From NCBI GenBank assembly GCA_021777995.1, contig JAJYCW010000005.1, positions 1-64,000 on the forward strand: DNA of 64,000 nt, read 5' to 3'. A program made the position numbers and the translations under genes. The DNA is from a bacterium (GTDB taxonomy: Bacteria; Armatimonadota; Chthonomonadetes; Chthonomonadales; Chthonomonadaceae). Each line of letters starts with the position of its first letter. The stretch's first letter is position 1. Under the pieces are notes generated by a model that saw only the letters and a program-made list of their open reading frames with translations, ran no database searches and was not told the DNA's origin. Below are positions 1 through 8,980 of this stretch, piece after piece.

Positions 1-1
1 A

Positions 2-742
2 CCAGTATGGCCAAGTATGCTCTTCTACATGGACGTTCCTGAACGTGATTATCGAAAATGCGCGCGGGTGTTTATGGATGGGCGCGTCGACTCACTTATC
101 ATAGCTGCCAATTTGTTTCCCGCTGAGGTGCTTCAGGATTTAGCGGTGTCGCATCTTCCCACAGTGGTTCTGTATGCAGCAACGGTTCCTGACGGGCTGG
201 GAGCTATTACCGTAGATAACAGAGAAGGCATATTCCTGGCGGTGGAACACCTAGCTGCCTTGGGGCATAGGCGGGTCTCCTATGTAATTGCTCGTGGCAG
301 CAACGATTTGGATGAACGTGCATCCGCGTTTGAGGAAGCGGTAAGAATTAGCGGAGTTGAACGTGGGCAAATGTTACGCCCTGAAGATTACAATTTTGAC
401 CCCGATTTAGTGGTGGATTTCCTATTGCAAGCGACTCCAGCTCCCACTGCCCTTATTGCAGGCGACGATAACCATGCTCTTGCGTTAATTGGCGCTTTCA
501 ACAGGCGTGGTGTGAAAGTTCCCGCGGATCTTTCGGTTATTGGTTTCGATGATGCGCCGCCGGCAGCTATAACTGCCAACCTAACAACTATACGACAACC
601 CGCAAGACAGATTGGGCGCCTTGCTGTGGAGTTTGCCATTAAGATTTCCAGTGGTATACCTGCCTCCTATTGTGTGAGAAAGATGGGTACAACTCTGGTC
701 GTGCGTGGTACTACTGGTCCACCTCCAAAATCAGGACGCTAA
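2..742 (+). CDS. LacI-family transcriptional regulator, 5'-truncated by window edge
   Basis: Only the effector-binding part is present. The reading frame is open from base 2, so the HTH domain lies left of the window. The visible part has the periplasmic-binding-protein fold of LacI/GalR regulators: VDNREG followed by a GHRRVSYV strand, then a typical C-terminal block with VPADLSVIGFDD and LTTIRQP. The family represses sugar-use operons and is released by a sugar ligand. The next gene, 78 bases downstream, is a GH130 glycosidase, so that is the likely target (inference). The ligand cannot be told from sequence. Confidence 0.9.
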   Translation, partial: PVWPSMLFYMDVPERDYRKCARVFMDGRVDSLIIAANLFPAEVLQDLAVSHLPTVVLYAATVPDGLGAITVDNREGIFLAVEHLAALGHRRVSYVIARGSNDLDERASAFEEAVRISGVERGQMLRPEDYNFDPDLVVDFLLQATPAPTALIAGDDNHALALIGAFNRRGVKVPADLSVIGFDDAPPAAITANLTTIRQPARQIGRLAVEFAIKISSGIPASYCVRKMGTTLVVRGTTGPPPKSGR

Positions 743-820
743 CAGTGAAACACAATGATGCCGCGACATTGTCCCATAGCAATGTGCGGCGGCGTGAGAC
801 AAACAAAAGGATGAGATTAC

Positions 821-1801
821 ATGGCTACAATTCTTGGTGAGGCACTTTCAAACATTCCCTGGCAGGAGAAGCCACACGGCGAATCAGGTGTGGTATGGCG
901 GTACACAGCTAACCCCATCATTCCGCGAAATCTGCTCCCAACTTCCAACAGCATCTTTAATAGCGCGGTTGTACCCTTCGAAGGCACATTTGCAGGAGTA
1001 TTTCGTTGCGATGATCATAGGCGGGAGATGCAGCTGCACTCCGGACGCAGTGACGATGGGATTAATTGGACTCTCTCCCCAGAACGTATTCATTTTAATG
1101 CCGAGGATCCGGAGGTGGTTCGGTGGGAGTATGGCTACGACCCGCGCGTATGCTGGATTGAGGACAGGTACTACATCACATGGTGTAATGGTTACCATGG
1201 TCCAACTATAGGCGTGGCCTATACGAACGATTTTAAGTCGTTTTACAAACTGGAGAATGCATTTCTGCCTTTCAATCGGAATGGGGTGCTCTTCCCGCGC
1301 AAGATAGGCGGTCACTACGCCATGCTAAGCCGCCCAAGCGATAATGGCCATACGCCATTCGGTGATATTTACTACAGCGAAAGCCCTGATATGACATTCT
1401 GGGGAAAGCATCGGTTTGTTATGGGAACCAAGGGCGGGTGGCAGTCCACTAAAATAGGCGCTGGCCCAATCCCCATAGAGACGACTGAAGGATGGCTGCT
1501 TATCTACCACGGGGTGCTAACGAGCTGCAATGGCTTTGTTTATAGTACCGGCGCCGCTCTACTGGATATTGATAAGCCGTGGAAGGTGATATACCGTACT
1601 GCTCCATATATCATGTCGCCACAAACAATTTATGAGTGTGTGGGCGATGTACCCAATGTAGCGTTTCCGTGCGCGGCTCTTGCTGATGCGCCAACGGGGC
1701 GTCTGGCATTTTACTACGGCTGTGCAGATACTGTAACGGGGCTGGCATTCGCTCAAGTAGATGAACTTATCGATTTTGTGAAGCGCAATTCGGCGGTCTG
1801 A
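821..1801 (+). CDS. Glycoside hydrolase family 130 (beta-mannoside phosphorylase/hydrolase-like)
   Basis: A 326-aa cytoplasmic protein with no signal peptide. It resembles GH130 five-bladed propeller enzymes, which phosphorolyse or hydrolyse beta-mannosides. The YDPRV segment (Asp about residue 107) fits the conserved DPR motif holding the catalytic acid, and repeated W/Y-rich blade strands follow ([15 protein letters not shown]). The ATG has AAAGGATGAG just upstream. Because the preceding gene is a LacI regulator, a sugar-inducible unit is likely. Phosphorylase versus hydrolase cannot be decided by reading; the phosphate-binding residues need an alignment. Confidence 0.85.
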   Translation: MATILGEALSNIPWQEKPHGESGVVWRYTANPIIPRNLLPTSNSIFNSAVVPFEGTFAGVFRCDDHRREMQLHSGRSDDGINWTLSPERIHFNAEDPEVVRWEYGYDPRVCWIEDRYYITWCNGYHGPTIGVAYTNDFKSFYKLENAFLPFNRNGVLFPRKIGGHYAMLSRPSDNGHTPFGDIYYSESPDMTFWGKHRFVMGTKGGWQSTKIGAGPIPIETTEGWLLIYHGVLTSCNGFVYSTGAALLDIDKPWKVIYRTAPYIMSPQTIYECVGDVPNVAFPCAALADAPTGRLAFYYGCADTVTGLAFAQVDELIDFVKRNSAV

Positions 1802-1808
1802 AAGGCGC

Positions 1809-1844
1809 AAGGCGGCGTGGCGCACATTGCTTCGCCGCCTTTTA
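1809..1844 (+). terminator. Putative intrinsic terminator after the GH130 gene
   Basis: AAGGCGGCG pairs with CGCCGCCTT across a 15-nt loop, followed by TTTT. It begins 8 bases after the GH130 stop codon. Confidence 0.65.
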
Positions 1845-2097
1845 ATTTCGGTTCATCGACAAAACGCCTCGGTGAACTGTCAATCAATCGTGAGTGGGCG
1901 GCTCTGCACTCATCGCTGCGAAGCCCGTGCACCTAGTGCCTAGAGCATAGCCGAATCTATCGGTTTGTTACCATTGTCGCGGGTCACTAGCGGATTTTTG
2001 CAAATTAATGCAGTGTGAAATGTAACGTGTGTTAATTCATATAGTTCTTGATTTTTTTATTGTCTTTCTAATGCAAATTAGAAAATATTCACCTTAA

Positions 2098-2126
2098 TTG
2101 CTGCGCCTGCTCTCCAATAATATAAC
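2098..2126 (+). promoter_or_regulatory. Sigma-70-like promoter for the small gene at 2258
   Basis: TTGCTG, a 17-bp spacer, then TATAAC, leaving a leader of about 125 nt. It sits in the AT-rich intergenic stretch 1845-2257, in which I see no other gene; T-runs and the tandem CAATTGG CAATTGG are its only other visible feature. Confidence 0.5.
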
Positions 2127-2257
2127 CCATTGTAATGTGAGTTATCTGCATGTCAATTGGCAATTGGCCGTAGTACCTACAGGGCTCGCTTGCCATTTTG
2201 GCTGTAGTTACCTTGTGGCACAGGGGCAGTCATTGGTGGAAGGAACGAAACGATACC

Positions 2258-2602
2258 ATGACGTATCTGTATGATGGAACATCTGTGGACGAACTATTTG
2301 TAGCAGTAAACCGTGCTATCTCAAACGGGATATCGCCTTGGTATGGTGCGGAAGCAAACGGGCATCTATTGTTATTCAAAACCGAAGATGAGGCGCGCAG
2401 ATGGATGACGGACGAAGTAGAACTTTGCGTACACGAAATAGAGCGAGCTGAAAAGTTTTCTGTTACGAGAGTCGCAATGGAGTATCTTGGTGGTGAGCGC
2501 ATTGAGTTGAAACTGTCTCCATTGTTTCAGGCTGCGGCGCCCCCGCTCTTCCGGGTTTGGCGCATTTGGCCATATGTTAAACCGTCGCTGCAACGGGGCT
2601 AG
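2258..2602 (+). CDS. Small hypothetical protein (114 aa)
   Basis: Not recognised. I start it at the ATG behind GGAAGGA (spacer about 13) rather than at the upstream alternative at 2198. The N-terminus reads MTYLYDGTSVDE, and the body is acidic and amphipathic (KTEDEARRWMTDEVE), suggesting a small soluble alpha/beta protein. There is no signal peptide, membrane segment or cysteine motif. It has its own likely promoter at 2098-2126 and converges on the M48 gene. Confidence 0.55.
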   Translation: MTYLYDGTSVDELFVAVNRAISNGISPWYGAEANGHLLLFKTEDEARRWMTDEVELCVHEIERAEKFSVTRVAMEYLGGERIELKLSPLFQAAAPPLFRVWRIWPYVKPSLQRG

Positions 2603-2639
2603 GCATTACTTCGTTGTAATTGCGCCAGCGGAGTAATGC
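2603..2639. terminator. Convergent stem-loop between 2258 gene and M48 gene
   Basis: GCATTACTTCG pairs with CGGAGTAATGC (one G-T wobble) immediately after the stop codon of the small gene. There is no strong U-tract, so it may work as a bidirectional terminator or an mRNA-end hairpin. Confidence 0.4.
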
Positions 2640-2697
2640 AGCCCACCGACTCCCTTCCATTTCCTTTCAGCTGATATTAGCCGCCTTCAGGTTATGA

Positions 2698-4674
2698 TCA
2701 GACTTCAAGCGCGTAAATTACGCTGCCTGTTGCCTTTAGGTGATTCAACAGCGCGGTCGCCTCAATTGAGCAGCCCACCACAACAGACCTACCAGGAAAT
2801 GGTACCGAAAATGTGAGCAGCGAACATATGCGAGCCATACTGGAAGCGTTCACTTTGTGGTGAAATACAACCACCACCTGTAAACGCCAGTGGCTCTGCT
2901 CGTGGGGAGTGCATTTTTCATTTGCTATGATCGCCACGATTTCGCGGAATTTCCGGGCATCTTCAGCGATGTACGAAACAAGTTCCTCAGGAATTTCCGC
3001 AAGGCGAACCTTATCCGATTTACGTACAACACGCCAGAAACTGCGTTGCCGTATCGCTTCTTTTGCCCATCGATATTGAAATGCCTCTATTTCAGCTGCC
3101 TTGTTCAACTGGTTGTGTCGTCTGTAATAGGCAGCAATGATAGGTGCCGCAGACTCGATGAGTTCAACATCCGCGTTCATCGCCTGTTGTAGTAGCAACT
3201 CACCAGCAGATTGGTCAGCATTCAGTAAAATCGTGCCCAGGCGCAAAAGCGCCAGAGGGTTAGTATCTGGCAGATTGGCCGCTGCTCGCAACAATTGCTC
3301 GGCTTGCTGGAAGCCATTCATAAATTCTACGTTTACTGCAAGCGTGCCTTCTTGCCAGTTGGAGAGTTCGCTTTTCGGCTTTAATGCAAGCCTTCGTAGG
3401 CAGGTTTGAATGCCCACCGATTTCTGGTGTTGCCATTGCCATTGTGGCGCAATTCTGGCGAGGAACGCAGCCTCTAATTGCTCTGCAACTACCCCATAAT
3501 GGCTGTCTAATAATACTTCTGCTGCCGTGGGTGATACGACTGTTGGTACCACGATATCGCTCACTGCGCTGAGACGTTCCTCCGGCACGCTGTTCAATAA
3601 TAGTTGGTGAAGACCGGGTGCGGTTACCGGACAGTGGTTATCACCTGCAGTCTCCTTTTGCTTCGCCATAGCGCTCAGTCTATCGTAGAGACATGGGTGA
3701 GTCTCTACCATCTGCGTCTCCTCGGTAAGAGCGCTTCCTAGAACCTCTATCACGTTGTGCTGCCAACCGTCACCGGCAAGTTTGGCCGCAGCGTACGTAT
3801 ACCAACCGCCTGGGGGCTGCGGCAGTTGGTGCGCCTGTTGCCGAAACGACTCGGATATAAACGTATGGAAGTATCGACCGCGCACAATGGTATTCACCAG
3901 AGTGCTTTTGCACAGAGATGGACCGCAAACTCTTACGGATGCGGCGTCGGCCTCAAGTTCGCGCGAACGGGAGATCGTGATCATGTATGCGGAGAGCAGC
4001 GGATAGTACCACTGATAGAAGACCGCGAAACCGGCAAGATGAATGTGTGCTATTCGCACCTTTTGGGACCGCTGAATTACTTCTCGCCACAGCGTAAGTA
4101 CGTGATGCACCGCTTGGGAAGTAAAACCGTCGTTTGCCTGTAGATGACCAAGCTCGTGTGCCACAGTGCATCGCAGCTGCTCGGGAGTACAACCTAGCAT
4201 CAAGGGTAGACCAATTCCAATATAGTCACGACGGCGCCTGCGAAGGCTGAAATCGAGAACAGGTCTTTGCGCAGCGAACGCGTTAAAGTCCTGCATGATT
4301 AATATCTCTGCGGGAGCGCTAATGCCCAGCTCTTGCGCAACGGATTTTACCATTTCGTATAACTGTGGTGTTTGTGCGTTCGTAACGCTTACACCTTCGG
4401 GTTCTTTCATGTGGTACGGAAATGCGAAGATCAGTGGTAAAGTAGCCGTTGCAAAAAATAGGGGGATGATGCATGCCGCAGTATGTTCAACGGTGTAGAG
4501 CCATGCTGCGGCTGCAAGAGAGGCGAACCCTAACACAACTATGACCACGAAGTATGCGTATCCGAGAAACACCAACAACCGAATGCGCCGTGAAACCAGC
4601 TTTGGGTCATCGGCAAGCTTGGCTGAGATAAATTGATAAATATCCTGCTGAGAGTCAGTTTTCAAGATATCCAA
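2698..4674 (-). CDS. M48 family membrane metallopeptidase with helical-repeat C-terminus
   Basis: A 658-aa protein. Two membrane helices (about 32-60 and 66-88) precede the protease domain. HELGH (His173, Glu174, His177) is the zincin motif, and ELEAD (Glu239) supplies the third zinc ligand, as in M48 Ste24/HtpX enzymes. The last 350 residues look like TPR-type helical repeats (for example the LPDTNPLALLRLGTILL region), a tail M48 proteins often use for substrate or complex binding. The start is TTG; the in-frame downstream ATGs would remove the membrane anchor. Likely membrane-protein quality control; the substrate is unknown. Confidence 0.85.
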   Translation of the reverse strand: MDILKTDSQQDIYQFISAKLADDPKLVSRRIRLLVFLGYAYFVVIVVLGFASLAAAAWLYTVEHTAACIIPLFFATATLPLIFAFPYHMKEPEGVSVTNAQTPQLYEMVKSVAQELGISAPAEILIMQDFNAFAAQRPVLDFSLRRRRRDYIGIGLPLMLGCTPEQLRCTVAHELGHLQANDGFTSQAVHHVLTLWREVIQRSQKVRIAHIHLAGFAVFYQWYYPLLSAYMITISRSRELEADAASVRVCGPSLCKSTLVNTIVRGRYFHTFISESFRQQAHQLPQPPGGWYTYAAAKLAGDGWQHNVIEVLGSALTEETQMVETHPCLYDRLSAMAKQKETAGDNHCPVTAPGLHQLLLNSVPEERLSAVSDIVVPTVVSPTAAEVLLDSHYGVVAEQLEAAFLARIAPQWQWQHQKSVGIQTCLRRLALKPKSELSNWQEGTLAVNVEFMNGFQQAEQLLRAAANLPDTNPLALLRLGTILLNADQSAGELLLQQAMNADVELIESAAPIIAAYYRRHNQLNKAAEIEAFQYRWAKEAIRQRSFWRVVRKSDKVRLAEIPEELVSYIAEDARKFREIVAIIANEKCTPHEQSHWRLQVVVVFHHKVNASSMARICSLLTFSVPFPGRSVVVGCSIEATALLNHLKATGSVIYALEV

Positions 4675-4806
4675 TCCCGATGTATTCAGGTGCCATCGTC
4701 ACCATGCAGAAATAGGATAGAATGTACTGCGTGTTATGCGCGGGTCGCGCTTTAGAATCTGCGTGTACGCTTCAAAAGAGATGACTTTAAGGGAGATTCC
4801 AGGTAA

Positions 4807-5127
4807 ATGCCTCAAATAACAGTTGAAGGTGAAAAGACGTTTGAAGCCGCAGCTGGTACAAAGCTGGTACTTGCTTTAGAAGACAACGACATTGATATTC
4901 TTCATCGTTGCGGCGGCCAAGCCCGTTGTACAACGTGCAGGATCGAGGTGGTCGATGGTGCCGTTCCACCCATGAGTGACGCCGAGCGCGAAGCTCTAGA
5001 AGAGCCGGAACTCATTGAAAAGTTTCGTTTATCCTGCCAGTTGCGTGTAGAAAACGATCTGACCATACGAGTTGCAAAACGTTCACACATTGAGCAGTTG
5101 GGGCCGGGGCCGCGCCCGCAGCCCTAG
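4807..5127 (+). CDS. 2Fe-2S ferredoxin (plant/adrenodoxin-type fold)
   Basis: A 106-aa electron carrier. Cys35, Cys41, Cys44 and Cys77 give the C-x5-C-x2-C...C cluster-binding pattern of [2Fe-2S] ferredoxins, with the usual hydrophobic beta strand MPQITVEGEK at the start. It is soluble and cytoplasmic. Purine-rich AAGGGAG and AGG lie upstream of the ATG. It is divergent from the M48 gene and has no redox partner next to it, so its electron donor and acceptor are unknown. The Pro/Gly-rich tail GPGPRPQP is probably disordered. Confidence 0.9.
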   Translation: MPQITVEGEKTFEAAAGTKLVLALEDNDIDILHRCGGQARCTTCRIEVVDGAVPPMSDAEREALEEPELIEKFRLSCQLRVENDLTIRVAKRSHIEQLGPGPRPQP

Positions 5128-5280
5128 GATTGACGGCCAGGGGCGACGGGTTTGCGGACCGTTTCCTCTGGCTGTGGTTGCTGAGGACGACAATTTGTTT
5201 CTACCCCGAAGTGCTTTCGATCTCCACGTGCTAGGCTCGTACTGGAAGTTGAAATGTCGCCAGCCTTCCATTCAACTGGA

Positions 5281-6006
5281 TCAATCTTTCTTCGTTTGCG
5301 GACAGATTATTCTCTCGCAGTTCTCGCATAGCACTACGTCGGTGCAGGCATTAACGCGTTGCTTCAGACTTGCAGAGATGCGCATTCTGCACCCGCTACA
5401 AACTTCACCTTCCTGCATTACGACAATTGCGACACCATGTCGCGCAACCCGTAAAGACTCGTATCTAGCAAGAAGGGATTGATCCGGCTTCGACGCAGCC
5501 TCAGCCCGCGCTGTTGAGAGTGCGGCTGCCTCCTCTCGCAGCAACGCGGCAGCTCTATTGAACTCCTCGAGATGTTTGCGCAACTTATTTCCCGCCCGCG
5601 TAGCTACCTGCTTCAATTCAACAGACCGTGATCGCTGGGCCTCCAATTGCCTGGCGAGTATTTCAGCATTCTCTTTAAGCCTATGCGCATTACGATCAAG
5701 CATCTCTACTTCAGCCTGCAAATCCTGAAGTTCCCGAGAGCCAGTGACTTTTCCGCTGTACAGTTTGGTGTACTCAGATTTGTGACGTTCCTCAACACCC
5801 TTGCACTCCAAGAGTGCGTCGTTAAGTTCCATTTCGGTCTGTTTTACCAACAGCTCAGCACTCTCAAGTTCCTGCTTTGCCGTGTCGTACTCCTGTCGCA
5901 CGCTAATTCCTTTATCAAGTGCGGCATATTTGCGTTTGGCAGTGTCTAATGCGCTGTCTATTTCTTGTAAGACCAGCAGCGACTCAAGATTCTCTCGAAC
6001 GTTCAT
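5281..6006 (-). CDS. Coiled-coil zinc-ribbon protein (DUF164 / C4-type zinc ribbon family)
   Basis: A 241-aa protein: about 190 residues of long antiparallel coiled coil, then a zinc ribbon with Cys203-x2-Cys206 and Cys227-x2-Cys230. This matches the CT398/HP0958-like family, whose members have been tied to flagellar or sigma-54-related functions in a few species but mostly lack a known role. I start at the ATG at 6006, preceded by GGGAGA six bases away; the 50 codons upstream look non-coding. It lies downstream of the putative small RNA at 6179-6281. Confidence 0.85.
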   Translation of the reverse strand: MNVRENLESLLVLQEIDSALDTAKRKYAALDKGISVRQEYDTAKQELESAELLVKQTEMELNDALLECKGVEERHKSEYTKLYSGKVTGSRELQDLQAEVEMLDRNAHRLKENAEILARQLEAQRSRSVELKQVATRAGNKLRKHLEEFNRAAALLREEAAALSTARAEAASKPDQSLLARYESLRVARHGVAIVVMQEGEVCSGCRMRISASLKQRVNACTDVVLCENCERIICPQTKKD

Positions 6007-6178
6007 AGTTTCTCCCGCGCATTCTAGTGGGAACGCGTTCTTGATTACTATTGTTCTACGCCTGTGACCATAATTCCTGTTAAATCCAGTTGGTGGATAC
6101 ATCGCGATCGGCAGCCCGCGTGCCCGCATAGGGGTTGAGCATGCTGACAGGTGCACGATGAATGAAAGCTAGCGGTTG

Positions 6179-6211
6179 AAAAAAGAGCCCGGCTTCGCCA
6201 TTGAAGCCGGG
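6179..6211 (-). terminator. Intrinsic terminator of the putative small RNA
   Basis: On the minus strand CCCGGCTTC pairs perfectly with GAAGCCGGG over a 6-nt loop, followed by CTC and TTTTTT. Termination here would stop transcripts before the zinc-ribbon gene. Confidence 0.75.
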
Positions 6212-6281
6212 CGGCCGCAAGCGCACGAAACGACGCGCCAGGGCACATTGCAAATGAGGACGAGAAAGAAGGATACCTTCG
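6179..6281 (-). ncRNA. Putative ~100-nt small RNA or terminated leader
   Basis: A near-consensus promoter (6288-6316) and a strong intrinsic terminator (6179-6211) on the minus strand bracket about 100 nt with no convincing ORF. The predicted RNA starts with a small GAAGG-TAT-CCTTC hairpin, has a GCGC-rich middle and ends in the terminator. It is either a free-standing small RNA or an attenuator in front of the zinc-ribbon gene at 6006, 170 bases further on. I do not recognise it as 6S RNA, RNase P RNA or a named riboswitch. Confidence 0.5.
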
Positions 6282-6287
6282 ACAATA

Positions 6288-6316
6288 AGTGTAGCACGTA
6301 ATCGCACATCAGTCAA
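6288..6316 (-). promoter_or_regulatory. Sigma-70-like promoter for the putative small RNA
   Basis: Minus strand: TTGACT, a 17-bp spacer, TACACT. The predicted transcription start is near 6281. Confidence 0.65.
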
Positions 6317-6494
6317 GCCATAATGCAATAATTTGTACTTTATATAGAAATATCTGGCAAATATTAGTGTCTTGATCGCGACTGACGAAAAAATCCGAGA
6401 AGGATTCGCTTAAAATTGCTAACATCTGCGATTTATGCCATAATTATGTAGCAAACACGTATATTGCCAGCAGTTAGACGATGCTCACTCAGGT

Positions 6495-6523
6495 TTGCAT
6501 AGCCTATAATTCACTGATTATAC
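6495..6523 (+). promoter_or_regulatory. Candidate promoter for the SorC-family regulator
   Basis: TTGCAT, 17-bp spacer, TTATAC, about 35 bases upstream of the start codon; an alternative TATAAT lies at 6505-6510. The rest of 6317-6494 is AT-rich and shows no gene. Confidence 0.4.
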
Positions 6524-6561
6524 GGATCTCTGTCTATTGAAATAGAAGGAAACACAGATCA

Positions 6562-7863
6562 ATGCCCGCTTCCGAAGCCAAACGCCGAGGACGACGCCCG
6601 GCGCTAGAACCGTCCGAACGCCGTCGGCTTGCGGCCCGCATCGCAAAAATGGTGCTGGTTGACCGCATGGAACAGAAAGAAATTCTGCAGCAATTGCAGA
6701 AAACAGAACCAAGCCTTATTCATATCGATGCCAGTACTGTGTCCCGTCTATACCGTTTTGCGCTTGATAGCGGGATCGTACGTGTTAATATTGACGAGAA
6801 CGCACCCTTTAAGCCCCCCCGCCAAGAGCATCTGGAGCGTGAACTGATGGCTGCTTACAGCCTGCAGTCTGCCCTGGTAGCGGATACCTCTGGTCACGAG
6901 GAAGCCCTGGAAAGCAATCTTGCAGATGACCGATTGCACCAGGCCCTTGGGCAGGTGTGCGCAGATTATCTCGATACGATTGTGCGCCAGAACGAGGTTG
7001 TAGCGCTTTCATCTGGTCGAGCGGTATTCTACTCTTGCGAGAGCCTGTTTAACAGGCACATTTTTGACAAGCGCAATGTTCGCGGTATTAAAGTAGTATC
7101 GTTAAATGGCAATATCGCCGCCGAAGTGTGGTCCATGGAAAGCCCTGATGCGCGTCGCGCAATGGACGCCGACATTAGTGGATCGTGGCTCGCACGAGCG
7201 TTTCCCGATGCAGAATTGATCAGGCTTAGCCTCCCGGTCGCGGTGAAGTCTCCAGAGATGATCAACGAGTGGCTGGTGGAAGGCCCAGGTCGTTGGATAT
7301 CGCCAAAGGTTTGGGAGGAACGAGCCGGGCAGGGTACGAACACTGGCGCCCCAGTGACTCCTGACGACGATGTATGCGTGCCCACACTTGCGCTGGTGGG
7401 TGTAGGGGGTGTTAGACCCAAATCTGGACACCGGTTTATCGTCGGTGAACATGAGCCCATGATGGGAAACATCCAGCCAGAACTCGGCAAGATGATTGAA
7501 TTGCTCGATAAGTACACGCTGGGACCTAAGTCTCCACTCTCTTGTGCTGTTGGTGACCTGTGTAACCGTCTTTTTGTTACCTTGGCTGCTCGACGGCATC
7601 TGCCTCCCGCAATTCTGGCCGAGCTTGAGGGCTACGTAAACACTATCAACGACAAACTGCTGTCTATTACCTTTGAGCAGCTATACCTCGTTCCTAAGGT
7701 GCTGGTTGTTGCAGGTGGTGCTACAAAGGTCGACGCTATTCATTCAGTCCTCGATTGGCAGGCAATGGGCTGGAGGCAGCCTATCGTTCACGATTTGTGC
7801 ACGGATCGCGATACGGCAATCCGACTGATGGAGCTTCGAAGATCGGGGCGTAGATCTCAGTAA
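6562..7863 (+). CDS. SorC/DeoR-family sugar-binding transcriptional regulator
   Basis: A 433-aa protein, longer than the usual ~320 aa. A basic N-terminal tail (SEAKRRGRR) precedes an HTH segment (about 20-75: EILQQLQ, STVSRLYRFA), followed by a sugar-phosphate isomerase-like effector domain with VVALSSGRAV, AVGDLCNRLF and a C-terminal LVVAGGATKVDAI block. This is the architecture of SorC-type regulators such as CggR and DeoR. These sense phosphorylated sugars or nucleosides. No sugar operon adjoins it, so the target is unknown. An insertion near residues 225-290 makes it longer than typical. Confidence 0.85.
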   Translation: MPASEAKRRGRRPALEPSERRRLAARIAKMVLVDRMEQKEILQQLQKTEPSLIHIDASTVSRLYRFALDSGIVRVNIDENAPFKPPRQEHLERELMAAYSLQSALVADTSGHEEALESNLADDRLHQALGQVCADYLDTIVRQNEVVALSSGRAVFYSCESLFNRHIFDKRNVRGIKVVSLNGNIAAEVWSMESPDARRAMDADISGSWLARAFPDAELIRLSLPVAVKSPEMINEWLVEGPGRWISPKVWEERAGQGTNTGAPVTPDDDVCVPTLALVGVGGVRPKSGHRFIVGEHEPMMGNIQPELGKMIELLDKYTLGPKSPLSCAVGDLCNRLFVTLAARRHLPPAILAELEGYVNTINDKLLSITFEQLYLVPKVLVVAGGATKVDAIHSVLDWQAMGWRQPIVHDLCTDRDTAIRLMELRRSGRRSQ

Positions 7864-7928
7864 ACTCCGAAATGTGGTCAGGTTGTTGATCGGTGAACGG
7901 TTAGAGTGATCTTTGAGAATAGTTTAGA

Positions 7929-7963
7929 GGAAGCTGATCGCGAAAGCGATCGGCTTTCTTTTC
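7929..7963 (+). terminator. Intrinsic terminator after the SorC-type regulator
   Basis: AAGCTGATCGC and GCGATCGGCTT form an 11-bp stem (one G-T pair) closed by a GAAA tetraloop, followed by TCTTTTC. Confidence 0.8.
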
Positions 7964-8149
7964 GTTATTGCTGAACTTAGGATTAGATAGCTGCTAGGTG
8001 GCGAGTGTTAGGAACAGGTGGTTTTGTTCTACACTTTATTAGCAGCACCCTGAAATAAACGGCTTGTATTTCCGACAGTCGTCCATTCGGTGACACGTTG
8101 TGAGGTGGGAGCTGCTGACATTAGCTAACCATCCGAAGGAGTGACCATA

Positions 8150-8848
8150 GTGGTGAGACTCACGTTTGTCGTGGCTGCCATACTGCCCGCCATTGCCTTT
8201 GTACCGGCGGTCTTGGTTGCGCAAAATCACACTATCGTGTTCCCTAATCCTCATATTAAGGTTCCACACGATGCCGCTGCACGAGCGGCGATTGCCTGTG
8301 GCGAGCCACCCCTGCAGGTAATTCTGGCTCGACAGGGATATACCATAAACGAAGAGCACGGGGAGATAGCCGCTCAGCTGTTTGTAAAGGCTGGTCGTGG
8401 GCCTATTATCTTCAAGCCCATTGCAGCCTATGGCTTGGCAGATGTAAGTATGGGCGGGTGGTATAAGGTACAAAGCGCTATAGGTAATGCTACAACCGAA
8501 CCTGTACGGCAAACGATGTGGCGGCTTGAACCTTATAACAACAAGCAGCCTTATCCACCCGTCATGCGCGGCAGCACAGAAAAGTATAATCCTGGGAATA
8601 GCTTGTTTGGCCTTTGGGTTTCAAGTACTGGATTTAAGAATGAGCGTGTCTATACACAGGACGTTTTGCAGAAGTTTGTGCGTCGGTTTGGTAACGACCT
8701 TCATAAAGCCCATGTGTATGTCGCGGTGCGTAACGGCCAAATCGTACCAAACACGTACCTCATTGGTTGGGAATACTCGACGAACGATGACAATCAGGAC
8801 ATGGTGACCATGGTTAGTAACGTGAAGCCAGTAAATGGGCCCAAATAA
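8150..8848 (+). CDS. Secreted protein of unknown function
   Basis: A 232-aa protein with a clear N-terminal signal peptide (VVAAILPAIAFVPAVLVAQ). GTG at 8150 is chosen because GAAGGAG lies eight bases upstream. The C-terminal half (NSLFGLWVSS, YTQDVLQKFV, IVPNTYLIGWEY) resembles a small beta-rich domain I have seen at the ends of large planctomycete and acidobacterial secreted proteins, but I cannot name the family. It is monocistronic, between two hairpins. Probably extracytoplasmic; no catalytic motif is visible. Confidence 0.7.
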   Translation: MVRLTFVVAAILPAIAFVPAVLVAQNHTIVFPNPHIKVPHDAAARAAIACGEPPLQVILARQGYTINEEHGEIAAQLFVKAGRGPIIFKPIAAYGLADVSMGGWYKVQSAIGNATTEPVRQTMWRLEPYNNKQPYPPVMRGSTEKYNPGNSLFGLWVSSTGFKNERVYTQDVLQKFVRRFGNDLHKAHVYVAVRNGQIVPNTYLIGWEYSTNDDNQDMVTMVSNVKPVNGPK

Positions 8849-8879
8849 AAAAAGGGCCCTCCGCTGAGTGCAGAGGGCC
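8847..8879 (-). terminator. Minus-strand intrinsic terminator
   Basis: On the minus strand GGCCCTC pairs with GAGGGCC over an 11-nt loop, followed by C and TTTTTTT. No minus-strand gene is evident upstream of it. On the plus strand the same hairpin follows the secreted-protein gene but lacks a U-tract. Confidence 0.55.
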
Positions 8880-8980
8880 AACCCCATTCTTTCCCAGGCG
8901 TTCCGTGTATCCTTCGCGCGATATGACGGACCACTGTGCAAGATTGAAAATATTATAAATGACTCGCGGTTCAAATACCA

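Noticed and set aside
884-1315. 143-codon antisense frame opposite the GH130 gene
   Set aside because: Composition looks non-coding and the plus-strand gene is well supported.
6080-6328. Minus-strand 82-codon frame across the putative small RNA
   Set aside because: It starts upstream of the predicted promoter -10 and runs through the terminator; no recognisable protein features.
7029-7517. Long antisense frame inside the SorC-type regulator gene
   Set aside because: It lies wholly opposite a clearly conserved gene and has no ribosome-binding site or family resemblance.
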